Origin: a methane-oxidizing endosymbiont of Gigantopelta aegis
GTDB lineage: Bacteria; Pseudomonadota; Gammaproteobacteria; Methylococcales; Methylomonadaceae
NCBI RefSeq assembly: GCF_016097405.1
Contig: NZ_JAEHGD010000002.1
Coordinates: 259,876-323,875, forward strand
Reading direction: 5' to 3'
DNA: 64,000 nucleotides
Shown: positions 40,240-49,983 of the stretch, in pieces
Position numbering within the stretch: the stretch's first letter is position 1
How the letters are laid out: every line of letters starts with the position of its first letter
Translations under genes and position numbers: made by a program
The notes under the pieces: generated by a model
What the model was told of the DNA's origin: nothing
The model's input: the letters and a program-made list of their open reading frames with translations, nothing else
The model's database searches: none

Positions 40240-41441
40240 TGTCGGCTAGAGACTTTTTAGATAAGTTAGAGCCGCATTTTACAAAAGGTGGGCGGTTTGA
40301 GAAGTATTACGGTCTCTATGAGATGGTGGATACTTTCATTTATACCCCTGCCGATGTAACGCGCGGTAAAACTCATGTTCGTGATGGTAATGATCTGAAG
40401 CGGACGATGACTTTTGTAGTGATTGCTACATTCTTTTGTATTCTGATGGCAATGTATAACTCAGGCTATCAGGCAAACTTAGCCATGCAGGCTATGGGGC
40501 TCGAAAAAGCGGATAGCTGGCGCGGCATTATCATGTCGGTGTTTGGTTATAATCCGATGAATCCGGTTTCTAACTTCGTTCATGGTGCATTATTTTTTCT
40601 GCCAATTTATATCGTAACATTGGCTGTCGGTGGTATCTGGGAAGTATTGTTTGCAACCGTAAGAGGGCATGAGGTCAACGAAGGCTTTTTAGTGTCATCC
40701 ATGCTCTATACCCTGATTTTACCGCCAGACATTCCGTTATGGCAGGTTGCCTTAGGGATTTCGTTTGGTATCGTGATTGGTAAAGAAGTCTTTGGCGGTA
40801 CCGGCAAAAACTTTCTGAATCCTGCTTTGACAGGTCGTGCCTTTTTGTTTTTTGCTTATCCGGCCTCAATGTCAGGCGATTCGGTTTGGGTTGGTGTCGA
40901 TGGTTACACGATGGCAACGCCATTAGGATTGGCAGCTCAAGGCGGTATGGATGCAGTGACAGAAGCAGGCTATAGCTGGTTTCAATCATTTCTTGGGTTC
41001 ATGCCAGGTTCAATTGGTGAAACATCTACGCTGGCTATTATGATTGGCGCAGCCTTTTTGCTTTACACGCGCATCGCATCATATCGCATTATGGCGGGTG
41101 TGCTGCTGGGCATGATTGCGACGACCGTATTGTTTAATGTCATTGGTAGCGATACAAATCCAATGTTTGATTTTCCTTGGTATTGGCATCTGACTGTGGG
41201 CGGTTTTGCTTTTGGTATGGTCTATATGGCAACCGATCCTGTGAGCGCTGCGATGACAAATACTGGACGTTGGGTTTTTGGCGCACTAATCGGTGTTATG
41301 GTGGTGCTGGTCAGAGTTGTGAATCCTGCATTCCCAGAAGGCATGATGTTATCCATTTTGTTTGCCAATATGTTTGCACCTGTTATTGATTATGTTGTCG
41401 TTCAGGCAAATATTAAGAGAAGGATGAAACGCAATGTCTAA
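40239..41441 (+). CDS. nqrB: Na+-translocating NADH:quinone reductase subunit B
   Basis: 400 residues with about ten transmembrane helices. Contains HFTKGGRFEKYYGLYEMVDT at the N-terminus and GVDGYTMATPLGLAA (about 225-239), the region of the covalently FMN-bound Thr. NqrB is part of the Na+ channel. It overlaps nqrC by eight bases. Confidence 0.97.
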
Positions 41442-42288
41442 CGGAAATTTAAAACAACGTCTGGAAAGCTGCGAGCACTTCCAAAAGTTCAAGGCTTATG
41501 CAGATAAAATATTAGCCATGAGCAATGACAGTCTTGAAAAAACGATTGCTGTTGCTCTTTCATTAAGTTTTGTATGCGCTATTTTGGTTTCATTTTCGGC
41601 GGTTGCATTAAAACCATTGCAAATTGAAAACAAAGCGATGGATATGAAACGGAATATCTTGGATGTAGCGGGGTTGTTGACCGATGATACCGATATCCAT
41701 CAAGCTTTTGCTGAGTTGGTTGAGGAAAAGCTGGTGAATCTTGAAACGGGTGACTATGTCGAAGATATGGATCCGGCATCATATGATCAGCGTAAAGCGG
41801 CTAAAGATCCAAAGCTGAGTGTCGCTATTCCGCCTGAAAAAGATATTGCCCATATCCGGCGCAAGGCAAAAATTGCAAAAATCTATCTGGTCAAAAAAGG
41901 CGATAAGATTGATTCTATCATTTTACCGGTCCATGGTTATGGCTTGTGGTCAACCATGTATGGTTTCTTGGCATTAGAAGCCGATGGTCAGACGGTTAAA
42001 AGTATTAACTTTTATGACCAGGCGGAAACACCTGGGTTGGGCGGTGAAGTCGTTAACCCTAAATGGCGAGCATTGTGGAAAGGTAAAAAAGTCTATGATG
42101 AAAATGGAAATGTAGCCTTGACACTGGTCAAGGGTAATGTCGATCCATCGAGACCGGATGCCGTCTATAAAGTTGATGCATTGGCGGGCGCTACATTGAC
42201 CAGTAATGGTGTCAGTAATTTAATCAAGTTCTGGTTAGGCGAAGATGGATTTAAGCCTTTTCTGGACAAAATCAGAAGTAATGGTTAG
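41434..42288 (+). CDS. nqrC: Na+-translocating NADH:quinone reductase subunit C
   Basis: 284 residues: an N-terminal transmembrane helix (about 31-52) and a periplasmic FMN-binding domain. The covalent FMN site is in DALAGATLTSNGV (S/GATLT motif, about 249-261), and the GYGLWSTMYGFLAL and TPGLGGEV segments are typical. Confidence 0.97.
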   Translation: MSNGNLKQRLESCEHFQKFKAYADKILAMSNDSLEKTIAVALSLSFVCAILVSFSAVALKPLQIENKAMDMKRNILDVAGLLTDDTDIHQAFAELVEEKLVNLETGDYVEDMDPASYDQRKAAKDPKLSVAIPPEKDIAHIRRKAKIAKIYLVKKGDKIDSIILPVHGYGLWSTMYGFLALEADGQTVKSINFYDQAETPGLGGEVVNPKWRALWKGKKVYDENGNVALTLVKGNVDPSRPDAVYKVDALAGATLTSNGVSNLIKFWLGEDGFKPFLDKIRSNG

Positions 42289-42297
42289 GGGATAATC

Positions 42298-42978
42298 ATG
42301 AGTGCTGTTATAGATAAAGAAACTAAAAAAGTATTGATTGACCCGTTAGTCAACAATAACCCGATCACACTTCAGGTGTTGGGGATTTGTTCGGCATTGG
42401 CGGTTACCTCGCAAATGTCTACCTCATTGATTATGGCCTTGGCATTGACTTCGGTGACGGCGTGTTCGAGTGCGGCAATCAGTTCCATCAGAAACCATAT
42501 TCCGGGCAGTATCCGGATTATTGTACAGATGACCATTATTGCTTCTTTGGTTATTGTGGTCGATCAAATTCTGAAAGCGTTTGCCTATGAAATCAGTAAA
42601 CAGCTTTCGGTTTTTGTTGGATTGATCATTACCAACTGTATTGTCATGGGGCGGGCTGAAGCCTATGCCATGAAAAATCCACCCTTAGCCAGCTTTCTTG
42701 ATGGTATCGGTAATGGGGCGGGTTATAGTTTGATTTTGATTATTGTGGCATTTTTCCGAGAATTATTTGGTTCGGGTAAATTATTGGGTATCGATATTTT
42801 ACCGCTACAGCAAGATGGTGGCTGGTATGTTCCAAATGGTCTGATGTTGTTGCCTCCCAGTGCCTTTTTTATTATCGGCATAATTATTTGGGTGTTTAGA
42901 GAATGGAAACCTGAGCAACAGGAAGAGCCAGACTTTAAAATTCTGGATATTGCACACGGTGAAGGAGGACATCACTAA
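42298..42978 (+). CDS. nqrD: Na+-translocating NADH:quinone reductase subunit D
   Basis: 226 residues, six transmembrane helices. [20 protein letters not shown] and [19 protein letters not shown] are characteristic of the NqrD/RnfA-E type; the TNC Cys is one of the Fe ligands shared with NqrE. Overlaps nqrE by one base. Confidence 0.96.
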   Translation: MSAVIDKETKKVLIDPLVNNNPITLQVLGICSALAVTSQMSTSLIMALALTSVTACSSAAISSIRNHIPGSIRIIVQMTIIASLVIVVDQILKAFAYEISKQLSVFVGLIITNCIVMGRAEAYAMKNPPLASFLDGIGNGAGYSLILIIVAFFRELFGSGKLLGIDILPLQQDGGWYVPNGLMLLPPSAFFIIGIIIWVFREWKPEQQEEPDFKILDIAHGEGGHH

Positions 42979-43586
42979 TGGAAGCTTATATCAGTTTATT
43001 TATTAAAGCTGTTTTCGTTGAAAACCTGGCATTAGCCTTCTTCCTGGGGATGTGTACATTTCTGGCGGTATCGAAGAAGATTTCTACGGCTATAGGGTTA
43101 GGGATTGCGGTGATGGTGGTACAGACAATTACCGTACCGGTTAATAATGTCATCTACCATACACTGCTTAAAGAAGATGCCTTGTCATGGATGGGCATTA
43201 CCGGTGTTGACCTGAGCTTTTTATCATTGCTGAGTTGTATCGGTATGATTGCGGCTTTGGTACAAATTCTGGAAATGGTTCTGGATAAATACTTTCCAGC
43301 ATTATTCCATGCCTTAGGCGTGTTTTTACCTCTCATTACCGTAAACTGTGCGATCTTGGGTGGTAGCTTGTTTATGATCGAACGTGATTATGATTTCACC
43401 GAAAGTGTTATCTATGGTGTCGGTAGTGGTTTTGGTTGGGCTTTAGCGATTACGGTTATGGCTGGGGTTCGCGAAAAACTTAAATACAGTGATATACCGG
43501 CTGGATTACAAGGCTTAGGGATCACTTTCATTAGCGCTGGCCTGATGTCTTTGGGCTTCATGGCTTTTTCTGGAATTCAACTGTAG
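42978..43586 (+). CDS. nqrE: Na+-translocating NADH:quinone reductase subunit E
   Basis: 202 residues, six transmembrane helices. [20 protein letters not shown] and [18 protein letters not shown], with VNC the Fe-ligand Cys paired with that of NqrD. Twelve bases separate it from nqrF, which has its own GGAAGG-type ribosome site. Confidence 0.96.
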   Translation: MEAYISLFIKAVFVENLALAFFLGMCTFLAVSKKISTAIGLGIAVMVVQTITVPVNNVIYHTLLKEDALSWMGITGVDLSFLSLLSCIGMIAALVQILEMVLDKYFPALFHALGVFLPLITVNCAILGGSLFMIERDYDFTESVIYGVGSGFGWALAITVMAGVREKLKYSDIPAGLQGLGITFISAGLMSLGFMAFSGIQL

Positions 43587-43598
43587 GAAGGATAAGTA

Positions 43599-44819
43599 AT
43601 GCTTGAAATTGCATTAGGCGTAGTTTTATTCACGGTTATCGTGATAGCGCTGGTATTTATTATTATCGGAGCCAAAAATAAATTGGTGCCTTCAGGTGAT
43701 GTTGAGCTTGTGGTCAACCATGAGAAAAAATTACATGTGCCGGTAGGCTCTAAATTATTGACAGCCTTAGCTGAAAATCAACTTTTTATACCTTCTGCGT
43801 GTGGTGGTGGGGGGACATGTGGTCAATGTCGTGTAAAAGTCCTTAAAGGCGGTGGTGAGATATTACCCACAGAAATGTCTCATATTACCAAGCGTGAAGC
43901 GGCTGAAGGCGAAAGATTGGCATGTCAGGTTGCTGTTAAGCATGATATGGACATTGAAGTTGAAGAAAGCGTTTTTGGCGTCAAGAAATGGGAATGTACT
44001 GTCAAGTCTAATCATAATGTTGCGACATTTATTAAAGAATTGGTGCTTGAACTGCCTGAAGGTGAAGAAATTAACTATCGTGCCGGGGGCTATATTCAAA
44101 TTGAATGTCCACCTTATGAGGTGAGTTTCAAAGACTTTGATATTGAAGAAGAATATCGTGAAGACTGGGATAAATATGACTTATGGCGTTATGTTTCCAA
44201 AGTCGATGAGCCGGTATTGAGAGCGTATTCAATGGCTTCTTACCCAGAAGAAAAAGATATTATGCTCAACGTGCGTATTGCAACACCGCCGCCAGGTGCA
44301 CCGGATGATGTGCCACCAGGAAAAATGTCATCCTATATTTTTAGTCTTAAACCGGGTGATAAGGCTGTGGTATCAGGTCCTTATGGTGAGTTTTTTGCCC
44401 GCGATACCGATAATGAGATGGTCTTTGTTGGCGGTGGAGCCGGTATGGCGCCCATGCGGTCTCATATTTTTGACCAGTTACGACGGCTGAAGTCTAAACG
44501 TAAGATGACGTTCTGGTATGGTGCACGTAGTAAACGTGAAATGTTCTACGTTGAAGATTTCGATATGCTGGCGAAGGAAAACGATAACTTCGAATGGCAT
44601 GTTGCGTTATCGGATCCACTGCCGGAAGACAATTGGACCGGCTATACCGGGTTTATTCATAATGTGCTGTATGAAGAGTACATTAAAAATCATCCGAATC
44701 CGGAAGATTGTGAATACTATCTGTGTGGACCGCCGATTATGAACTCATCGGTCATCAACATGCTGTTGGAAAACGGTGTGGAAAGAGAAAACATTCTGCT
44801 TGATGATTTTGGTGGTTAA
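43599..44819 (+). CDS. nqrF: Na+-translocating NADH:quinone reductase subunit F
   Basis: 406 residues: N-terminal helix, a 2Fe-2S ferredoxin domain with [16 protein letters not shown] and RLACQV (four Cys ligands, about 68-112), an FAD domain ([11 protein letters not shown], about 211-221) and an NADH domain ([14 protein letters not shown]). It accepts electrons from NADH. Confidence 0.97.
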   Translation: MLEIALGVVLFTVIVIALVFIIIGAKNKLVPSGDVELVVNHEKKLHVPVGSKLLTALAENQLFIPSACGGGGTCGQCRVKVLKGGGEILPTEMSHITKREAAEGERLACQVAVKHDMDIEVEESVFGVKKWECTVKSNHNVATFIKELVLELPEGEEINYRAGGYIQIECPPYEVSFKDFDIEEEYREDWDKYDLWRYVSKVDEPVLRAYSMASYPEEKDIMLNVRIATPPPGAPDDVPPGKMSSYIFSLKPGDKAVVSGPYGEFFARDTDNEMVFVGGGAGMAPMRSHIFDQLRRLKSKRKMTFWYGARSKREMFYVEDFDMLAKENDNFEWHVALSDPLPEDNWTGYTGFIHNVLYEEYIKNHPNPEDCEYYLCGPPIMNSSVINMLLENGVERENILLDDFGG

Positions 44820-44824
44820 CAATA

Positions 44825-44844
44825 GATAAACACATGTGTTTATC
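44825..44844. repeat. Perfect 20-bp palindrome after nqrF
   Basis: GATAAACACATGTGTTTATC lies five bases after the nqrF stop. It could be an RNA hairpin or a dimeric DNA-binding site. No T tract follows directly; the real terminator is at 44857-44889. Confidence 0.6.
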
Positions 44845-44856
44845 ATGTTAAAAAAT

Positions 44857-44889
44857 GGGGAATAAACGCGAGTTTGTTCCCCGTTTTTT
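44857..44889 (+). terminator. Rho-independent terminator of the nqr operon
   Basis: Stem GGGGAATAAAC / GTTTGTTCCCC (one mismatch) with GCGA tetraloop followed by G and six T. It lies between nqrF and nqrM and may reduce expression of nqrM relative to the six subunits. Confidence 0.85.
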
Positions 44890-44970
44890 ATGGATTGAAC
44901 GAAAATGGAATAGGGCGAGTCCATATAAAACAAAGAATCGTTCGATAATGATTGTCGTGAGGAGGCGGAG

Positions 44971-45138
44971 ATGGCTTATTTTCTAGCAACATTTGTATTT
45001 ATGCTGATTGTGATAGCTATTATGGCAATCGGTGTGCTTTTTGGCCGTAAAGCCATTAAGGGGTCTTGTGGTGGGGCAAATAATGGTAATTGCGTTTGTA
45101 TTAAAAAATGTGATAAAAGAAAGGCTGAGAGTCATTGA
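44971..45138 (+). CDS. nqrM: NQR maturation factor NqrM
   Basis: 55 residues: a transmembrane helix (FVFMLIVIAIMAIGVLFG, about 8-25) followed by a Cys cluster, GSCGG...NCVCIKKCDK (four Cys, about 32-49). This is the DUF539/NqrM pattern; NqrM delivers Fe to the NqrD-NqrE site. A strong GAGGAGGCGGAG precedes the ATG. Downstream of nqrF by 151 bases, as expected for the Nqr locus. Confidence 0.93.
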   Translation: MAYFLATFVFMLIVIAIMAIGVLFGRKAIKGSCGGANNGNCVCIKKCDKRKAESH

Positions 45139-45294
45139 GTGAATGACTGGAGCGGGTGTTAATTTAGGATAAAAGTCGGGCTATAGGTTTGTAAAAATGA
45201 GAGAGCTTACATTCATCTTTACAAATCAGCTGCGTCATTCAGAATATACGCCACTTAAAACGAATAACTTCAAATAACTTTAAGAGGAAGCATT

Positions 45295-45690
45295 ATGCTG
45301 GCTAAGATTACCATTGCTGATTACATGACAAAAAATATTTTTACGTTAAAAGAAAATGTAAGTGTCGTGACAGCCATTAAAGCAATTTTAGATCATAAAA
45401 TTACGTCTGCCCCGGTTCTTGATGATAATGGACGATTGATTGGCATGTTTTCAGAAAAAGACAGTATTAAAGTGGTATTAGATGCAGCCTATAATAAAGA
45501 TTTTGGTGGTACCGTTGGGGAGTTTATGGCGAAGGATATTATTACGGTAAATGAAGATGATAATATCGTAAAACTGGCCGAACAATTTCAAAATTGTGCA
45601 ACGCGTAGCTTTCCCGTAATGGATGAAGACAAGCTGGTTGGTGTGATTAGTCGAACCGATGTATTACGTGCATTGGTTACATTGTATTAA
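45295..45690 (+). CDS. Two-CBS-domain protein
   Basis: 131 residues made of two CBS repeats: YMTKNIFTLKENVSVVTA ... ITSAPVLDDNGRLIGMFSEKD (first) and FMAKDIITVNEDDNIVKLA ... RSFPVMDEDKLVGVISRTDV (second). Such small proteins bind adenosine nucleotides and regulate partners. Partner unknown. An AAGAGGAAG ribosome site precedes the ATG; sbcB follows after 8 bases. Confidence 0.88.
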   Translation: MLAKITIADYMTKNIFTLKENVSVVTAIKAILDHKITSAPVLDDNGRLIGMFSEKDSIKVVLDAAYNKDFGGTVGEFMAKDIITVNEDDNIVKLAEQFQNCATRSFPVMDEDKLVGVISRTDVLRALVTLY

Positions 45691-45698
45691 CGCATAAG

Positions 45699-47153
45699 GT
45701 GTCTCGGAATACATTTTTCTGGCATGATTATGAGACCTTTGGAACAGACCCACAACGGGATAAGGCTGTTCAGTTTGCCGGTGTTAGAACTGATCTTGAG
45801 TTTAATTTTATTGGCGAGCCGGTAACTTATTTTTGTAAGCCTTCGGATGATTGTTTACCCCATCCGGAGGCTTGTTTTATCACCGGCATCACACCCCGGA
45901 TGGCATCGGAAAAAGGTATCATAGAATCCGATTTTATCACTGAAATTCATTCCCACCTAGCTGAGCCAAATACCTGTACTGTCGGCTATAACAGCATTCG
46001 TTTTGATGATGAAGTCACGCGAAATTTGTTGTACCGTAATTTTTTTGACCCTTATGCACGTGAATGGCAGAATGGGAATTCGCGTTGGGATTTGATTGAT
46101 GTCGTCCGGGCAACCCGGGCATTACGGCCTGATGGTATTCAATGGCCGAATAATGAAGAAGGGCAGCCGAGCTTTCGTTTAGAAGACCTTACTGCAGCGA
46201 ATGCTATTCAGCATGAGTCCGCACATGATGCCTTATCCGATGTGTACGCGACGATTGCCATTGCAAAATTGATCAAGGATAAACAACCTAAGCTGTACCA
46301 ATACTTGTTTGCAAATCGGTCAAAACATAAGGTTTTTGATTTGCTGCAATTAGGTGCGATGCAGCCACTGATTCATGTGTCGGGAATGTACCCGGCCAAT
46401 AAATATTGTTTAGCCGTAGTTGTGGCATTAGCCCAACACCCCGGAAATAGTAATGGCGTTATTGTTTATGATTTGTCGGTTGATCCTGCCCCCTTATTGA
46501 GTTTGTCTGTTGATGAAATAAAACAGCGGCTTTTTACCGCTAAAGCAGATTTACCTGAAGATGTTGACAGAATTCCTTTAAAAACGGTACATGCCAATAA
46601 ATGCCCGGTTTTAGCGCCATTGTCGGTGATACGCCCCGAGGATACCGAACGCTTGCAATATGATAAAAATCAGATTCAACAACATTTGCAACAACTCAAA
46701 GCGCATATCGGATTAGCCGAGAAAGTCGCGGCAGTTTTTGAGACGGATTTCAAGTCGGAACAAACTGATCCTGATTTATTGCTATATCAAGGTGGTTTTT
46801 TTTCGCCTCAAGACAAGCGGGAAATGGGGAGGTTACGCAATACACCGCCCGAACAACTCTCAGCGATACAGTTTAATTTTAGTGATACGCGTTTGCATGA
46901 AATGCTTGTTCGCTATAAAGGGCGTAACTTTCCTGAATTTTTAACGGAGTCTGAAAAGAAACAATGGTACGACTATTGCTTCAAGGTATTTACAGACAAA
47001 AACGTAGGCCCTTCTCTGACACTTAATGAGTTTAAGCAGCGTGTCGAGAAGATGTCTGTCGAACAAAAATACCAATCTATTGCATCGGAATTAAAAGCTT
47101 TTGCCAGAATGAAGGAAAAACAATTAGATGCCTGGGGGCGACGATTGTTTTAG
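45699..47153 (+). CDS. sbcB: Exodeoxyribonuclease I
   Basis: 484 residues. Starts FFWHDYETFGTDPQRDKAVQ (exonuclease I DEDD motif 1) and continues GYNSIRFDDEVTRNLLYRNF and the SAHDALSDVYATIA block (motif 3). The nuclease degrades single-stranded DNA 3' to 5' in repair. The start is a GTG at 45699; it has little room for a ribosome site and may be coupled to the CBS gene 8 bases before. Length is full and ends WGRRLF. Confidence 0.93.
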   Translation: MSRNTFFWHDYETFGTDPQRDKAVQFAGVRTDLEFNFIGEPVTYFCKPSDDCLPHPEACFITGITPRMASEKGIIESDFITEIHSHLAEPNTCTVGYNSIRFDDEVTRNLLYRNFFDPYAREWQNGNSRWDLIDVVRATRALRPDGIQWPNNEEGQPSFRLEDLTAANAIQHESAHDALSDVYATIAIAKLIKDKQPKLYQYLFANRSKHKVFDLLQLGAMQPLIHVSGMYPANKYCLAVVVALAQHPGNSNGVIVYDLSVDPAPLLSLSVDEIKQRLFTAKADLPEDVDRIPLKTVHANKCPVLAPLSVIRPEDTERLQYDKNQIQQHLQQLKAHIGLAEKVAAVFETDFKSEQTDPDLLLYQGGFFSPQDKREMGRLRNTPPEQLSAIQFNFSDTRLHEMLVRYKGRNFPEFLTESEKKQWYDYCFKVFTDKNVGPSLTLNEFKQRVEKMSVEQKYQSIASELKAFARMKEKQLDAWGRRLF

Positions 47154-47376
47154 CTCTAATGAGTGTCCAATAAAATATTGCTATGAATGTTGTTTTGTGC
47201 GGTTGATAAATTCGCCCTTCATGCTCTATTCAGTATCAAAATTTATGATAGGACTATATCCTTTTTTACAATACTGCGTTGACCTGCGCTATTGTCAAGG
47301 GATAATGAGCGAATAGCTTTAACGCATGCTCTATTTTATAATGCTCAATTTAATTTGAACCCACGAGGAAAACCTT

Positions 47377-47979
47377 ATGAAAAAACTATCGTTGTTTGTA
47401 TCGCTGCTTGCATTGTTTGTCACAGGGGTGACTTATGCGCATGGGCCAGTCCGTGCCAAAATGACCGCAAGCATTATTATTGATGCGCCTGCAGATAAAG
47501 TATGGGAAGTGATTAAAAATTATGATGATATGTCCTGGCATCCTGCGATTGAAAGTGTCGCTTGCGAGCAAGGTAATAAAAAAGGTTCAGAACGGGTTTT
47601 AACCTTGAAAGGCGGCGGTACCATCACTGAAGAATTAAAGGCTTATAAAGAAGATCAAAAGTCTTATAAATATAAAATAACTAAAATGAGCAGCACGGGC
47701 ACAGTGCATCATGCTGGGCAGGATGAAGAAATTCCTGTATTGCCTGTTGCAAACTATGCTGCAAAGATTTCAGTAAAAGATAAAGGTGGTAAATCCGAAG
47801 TGACTTGGGTGGCGACTTATTATCGGGCTTATGTCAATAACAATCCTCCGGCTGAATTGAATGAAAAGGCGGCCGATGAAGCGGTCAAAAAAGTATTGAC
47901 CGATGGATTGGTTAATTTAGCCAGAAAATTTGACAAAAATATTTCGGAATCTGACGTAAAAATTGTCATTAAGCGCTAA
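47377..47979 (+). CDS. MxaD-like SRPBCC-family periplasmic protein
   Basis: 200 residues. A signal peptide (residues 1-20, cleavage near TYA-HG) is followed by a START/SRPBCC fold: IIIDAPADKVWEVIKNYDD, MSWHPAIESVACEQG and WVATYYRAYVNNNPP. This matches MxaD, an accessory protein of methanol oxidation that aids electron transfer from methanol dehydrogenase to its cytochrome. No mxaF or xoxF is in the window. GAGGAAAA lies before the ATG, and a strong terminator (47989-48017) follows, so it is monocistronic. Assignment to MxaD rather than another SRPBCC protein is moderately sure. Confidence 0.75.
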   Translation: MKKLSLFVSLLALFVTGVTYAHGPVRAKMTASIIIDAPADKVWEVIKNYDDMSWHPAIESVACEQGNKKGSERVLTLKGGGTITEELKAYKEDQKSYKYKITKMSSTGTVHHAGQDEEIPVLPVANYAAKISVKDKGGKSEVTWVATYYRAYVNNNPPAELNEKAADEAVKKVLTDGLVNLARKFDKNISESDVKIVIKR

Positions 47980-47988
47980 TTTTTCGAT

Positions 47989-48017
47989 GCCTCTGCTTTT
48001 CTGGCAGAGGCTTTTTT
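47989..48017 (+). terminator. Rho-independent terminator after the MxaD-like gene
   Basis: Perfect stem GCCTCTGC / GCAGAGGC, loop TTTTCTG, then TTTTTT. It begins 9 bases after the stop at 47979. Confidence 0.93.
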
Positions 48018-48037
48018 ATCGCCTTTTTGGTGAACAG

Positions 48038-48988
48038 ATGTTTAATTTCCCCCTTTTCAGACTCTTAGTTCTCTTTTTTGTTATTTTTCAGGCAGATGCC
48101 GCTGAATATGCGTTTATTACTAATCAGTTGGATAATAGCGTTTCAATTATCGATGTCGAGAGCCAGACTGTTTTAAAAACCATCACTGTCGTAGGTAAAC
48201 CTGCTGGTGTTGCGGTCAATCCGAAACAACATCAGGCTTATATCAGTACACCGGAAGGCGGTGGCTTCACTGTTATAGATGCGCAAAAATTTCAGGTGAG
48301 CAATAAAATACAGGGACGTGGTGCCTCTTTAGGTATTGCGGTTGATGTGCCTGGTGAACGCATATTTTTGGCTGACTGGTATGAAAATACGGTGGATGTC
48401 TATTCAGCCGAAACTTTTCAGAAAATACAGACGATTCATGTCGGTCGCTCCCCCTCTGGCATGGCTGTTAGCCCTGATAACAAGTGGCTTTATGTTGCTA
48501 ATCGCATGGATGATAGTCTTTCCCAAATTGATTTAAGCAATTATCATCTTCGAAACACGACTAAAACAGGCTTACATCCTTTTGGAATTGTCGTTTCATC
48601 CGATGGTTCAAAAATTTATACGGCTAATGTCGAAAGTGATGATGTTACCGTTTTACAACCAAATCATTTAAAACGTATCAAACATATTGCCGTTGGTGCA
48701 AGGCCTTATGCTGTGGCACTAGCTTTGAAAGATAAACGCTTGTTTGTGACCAATCAGGATGACAGTACGGTTTCAGTGATCGACACCGACACCCTGGCTG
48801 AAATAAAGCAGATTGAGGTTGGTGAAAAACCCGAAGGTATCAGTACTGCAGCGAATGATCGTTATGTGTATGTGGCAAACTGGATGGATGGTACAGTTTC
48901 AGTTATTGATGCTGAACAATTAAAAGTGATAAACACGATTACCGTCGGAGAAGGTTCACGCGCCTTCGGTAAGTTTGTGATGCCCTGA
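48038..48988 (+). CDS. YVTN-family beta-propeller periplasmic protein
   Basis: 316 residues with an N-terminal signal peptide (FRLLVLFFVIFQADA, about 6-20) and about seven 40-residue YVTN blades, seen in AFITNQLDNSVSIIDVES, YVANRMDDSLSQIDL, FVTNQDDSTVSVIDTDT and YVANWMDGTVSVIDAEQ. A GTPase-free, metal-free propeller of this type is often found near methanol or PQQ dehydrogenase accessory genes, but its role is unknown. The ATG at 48038 was chosen because the earlier in-frame start (47963) overlaps both the upstream gene and the terminator. Confidence 0.83.
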   Translation: MFNFPLFRLLVLFFVIFQADAAEYAFITNQLDNSVSIIDVESQTVLKTITVVGKPAGVAVNPKQHQAYISTPEGGGFTVIDAQKFQVSNKIQGRGASLGIAVDVPGERIFLADWYENTVDVYSAETFQKIQTIHVGRSPSGMAVSPDNKWLYVANRMDDSLSQIDLSNYHLRNTTKTGLHPFGIVVSSDGSKIYTANVESDDVTVLQPNHLKRIKHIAVGARPYAVALALKDKRLFVTNQDDSTVSVIDTDTLAEIKQIEVGEKPEGISTAANDRYVYVANWMDGTVSVIDAEQLKVINTITVGEGSRAFGKFVMP

Positions 48989-49075
48989 TCTTTGTCCGCT
49001 GGCATAAATTAAAATTACTTGCTAGACTTTCAACTCAAAAATAGCAAACTAATACTGGATTATTGAGAATCGAAT

Positions 49076-49366
49076 ATGGCCGAAACAGTTGATGAATTAA
49101 CCGTGTCCTACGAAGATGGTGGGATTGAAACAGTAAAAGAATTAGATAAAAAAGTGTTAAGCAAAGGCGCTTGGGCCACCGTGATTTATCGATATCAGGA
49201 TTGGAATCGGGCCAAGGAAGAGTATGGCCCTGATAAATTCACCATTCGTCGTTATCAAAAACGTAATGGGGAATATCAGCAAAAATCCAAATTCAACATT
49301 TCCAGTGAAAAGCAGGCGCGGGAAATCATTTCTGCTCTGCAGGAATGGATTGGTGAAGGCGAATAA
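49076..49366 (+). CDS. Small uncharacterised acidic protein
   Basis: 96 residues, soluble: ETVDELTVSYEDGGIETVKE, a central WATVIYRYQDWNRAKEEYG and RRYQKRNGEYQQKSKFNISS, and a helical C-terminus (QAREIISALQEWIGEGE). The pattern recalls small conserved gammaproteobacterial proteins of unknown function. No signal peptide or membrane helix. A MITE begins 15 bases after the stop. Confidence 0.7.
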   Translation: MAETVDELTVSYEDGGIETVKELDKKVLSKGAWATVIYRYQDWNRAKEEYGPDKFTIRRYQKRNGEYQQKSKFNISSEKQAREIISALQEWIGEGE

Positions 49367-49371
49367 GGTTG

Positions 49372-49512
49372 ATTTAAGTTCAGCAATTCCCGCTGAAAAT
49401 TTGACACAACCCAGCAATGGAGTGATCTTCGCAAAAAAGTTTACGAAACATATTTTTTCAATCTCTTATACACCAAGGCTTACAAGACGAGCGGGAATTG
49501 CTGATTTAAGTT
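49372..49512. mobile_element. Small MITE with target-site duplication
   Basis: A 123-bp element (49381-49503) with perfect 14-bp inverted ends, CAGCAATTCCCGCT and AGCGGGAATTGCTG, flanked by a perfect 9-bp direct duplication ATTTAAGTT (49372-49380 and 49504-49512). There is no coding capacity, so it is non-autonomous and must have been moved by a transposase acting on these ends. None of the transposases in the window has matching ends. Confidence 0.88.
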
Positions 49513-49731
49513 AGGCTTTGTAATGGGGTAGTAAATATATTGTGTTAATTTTACACTCCAGAAAGTACTTTCTTCTGCGTCGCCAGCATTTTTCGTTACC
49601 CACGACCAAACGGCTATTATCAACAGTTTCTTTCCATTCTTTTCTGCTTATCCACCCTACAGACACTGTTGACTTAATAACTGATGTTACGCAATTTGTA
49701 TTTTAACTCTAAAATTTACATACATCACAGC

Positions 49732-49870
49732 TTAAATGCGAATTAAGAGCTGAAAACCTCATATAAAATAAAATCAATGACTTATATTTTTTGCTTGAGG
49801 AGCATAGAGTTTGCATCACGCTAAGCCATTGATTTGTTGAGCCACAATTTAGCTCTTAATTCACATTTAA
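49732..49870. repeat. Inner inverted repeat pair (MITE-like)
   Basis: TTAAATGYGAATTAAGAGCT at 49732-49751 is matched in inverse at 49851-49870 with a single mismatch. The 139-bp unit has no ORF. No target duplication was found. Confidence 0.65.
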
Positions 49871-49955
49871 CAACCTTACAGTTTTACTTGACCACTACAC
49901 TTGGTACAGGCGAGGAGAAAAGGTGGTCACTCCATCTATAATCGTTTTCTGATTC

Positions 49956-49983
49956 GTAGGGGCAATTCATGAATTGCCCCTAC
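49956..49983. repeat. Perfect 28-nt palindrome
   Basis: GTAGGGGCAATTCA followed at once by its exact complement. This GGGGCAATTCATGAATTGCCCC-type palindrome is a form of dispersed intergenic repeat seen in many genomes; copy number here is one. Confidence 0.8.

Noticed and set aside
47963-48037. Longer N-terminus for the YVTN propeller protein
   Set aside because: It overlaps the MxaD-like stop and the strong terminator at 47989-48017; the ATG at 48038 gives a clean signal peptide.
49224-49514. 96-residue frame across the MITE
   Set aside because: It runs through the end of one gene and through a non-coding MITE; composition is not protein-like.
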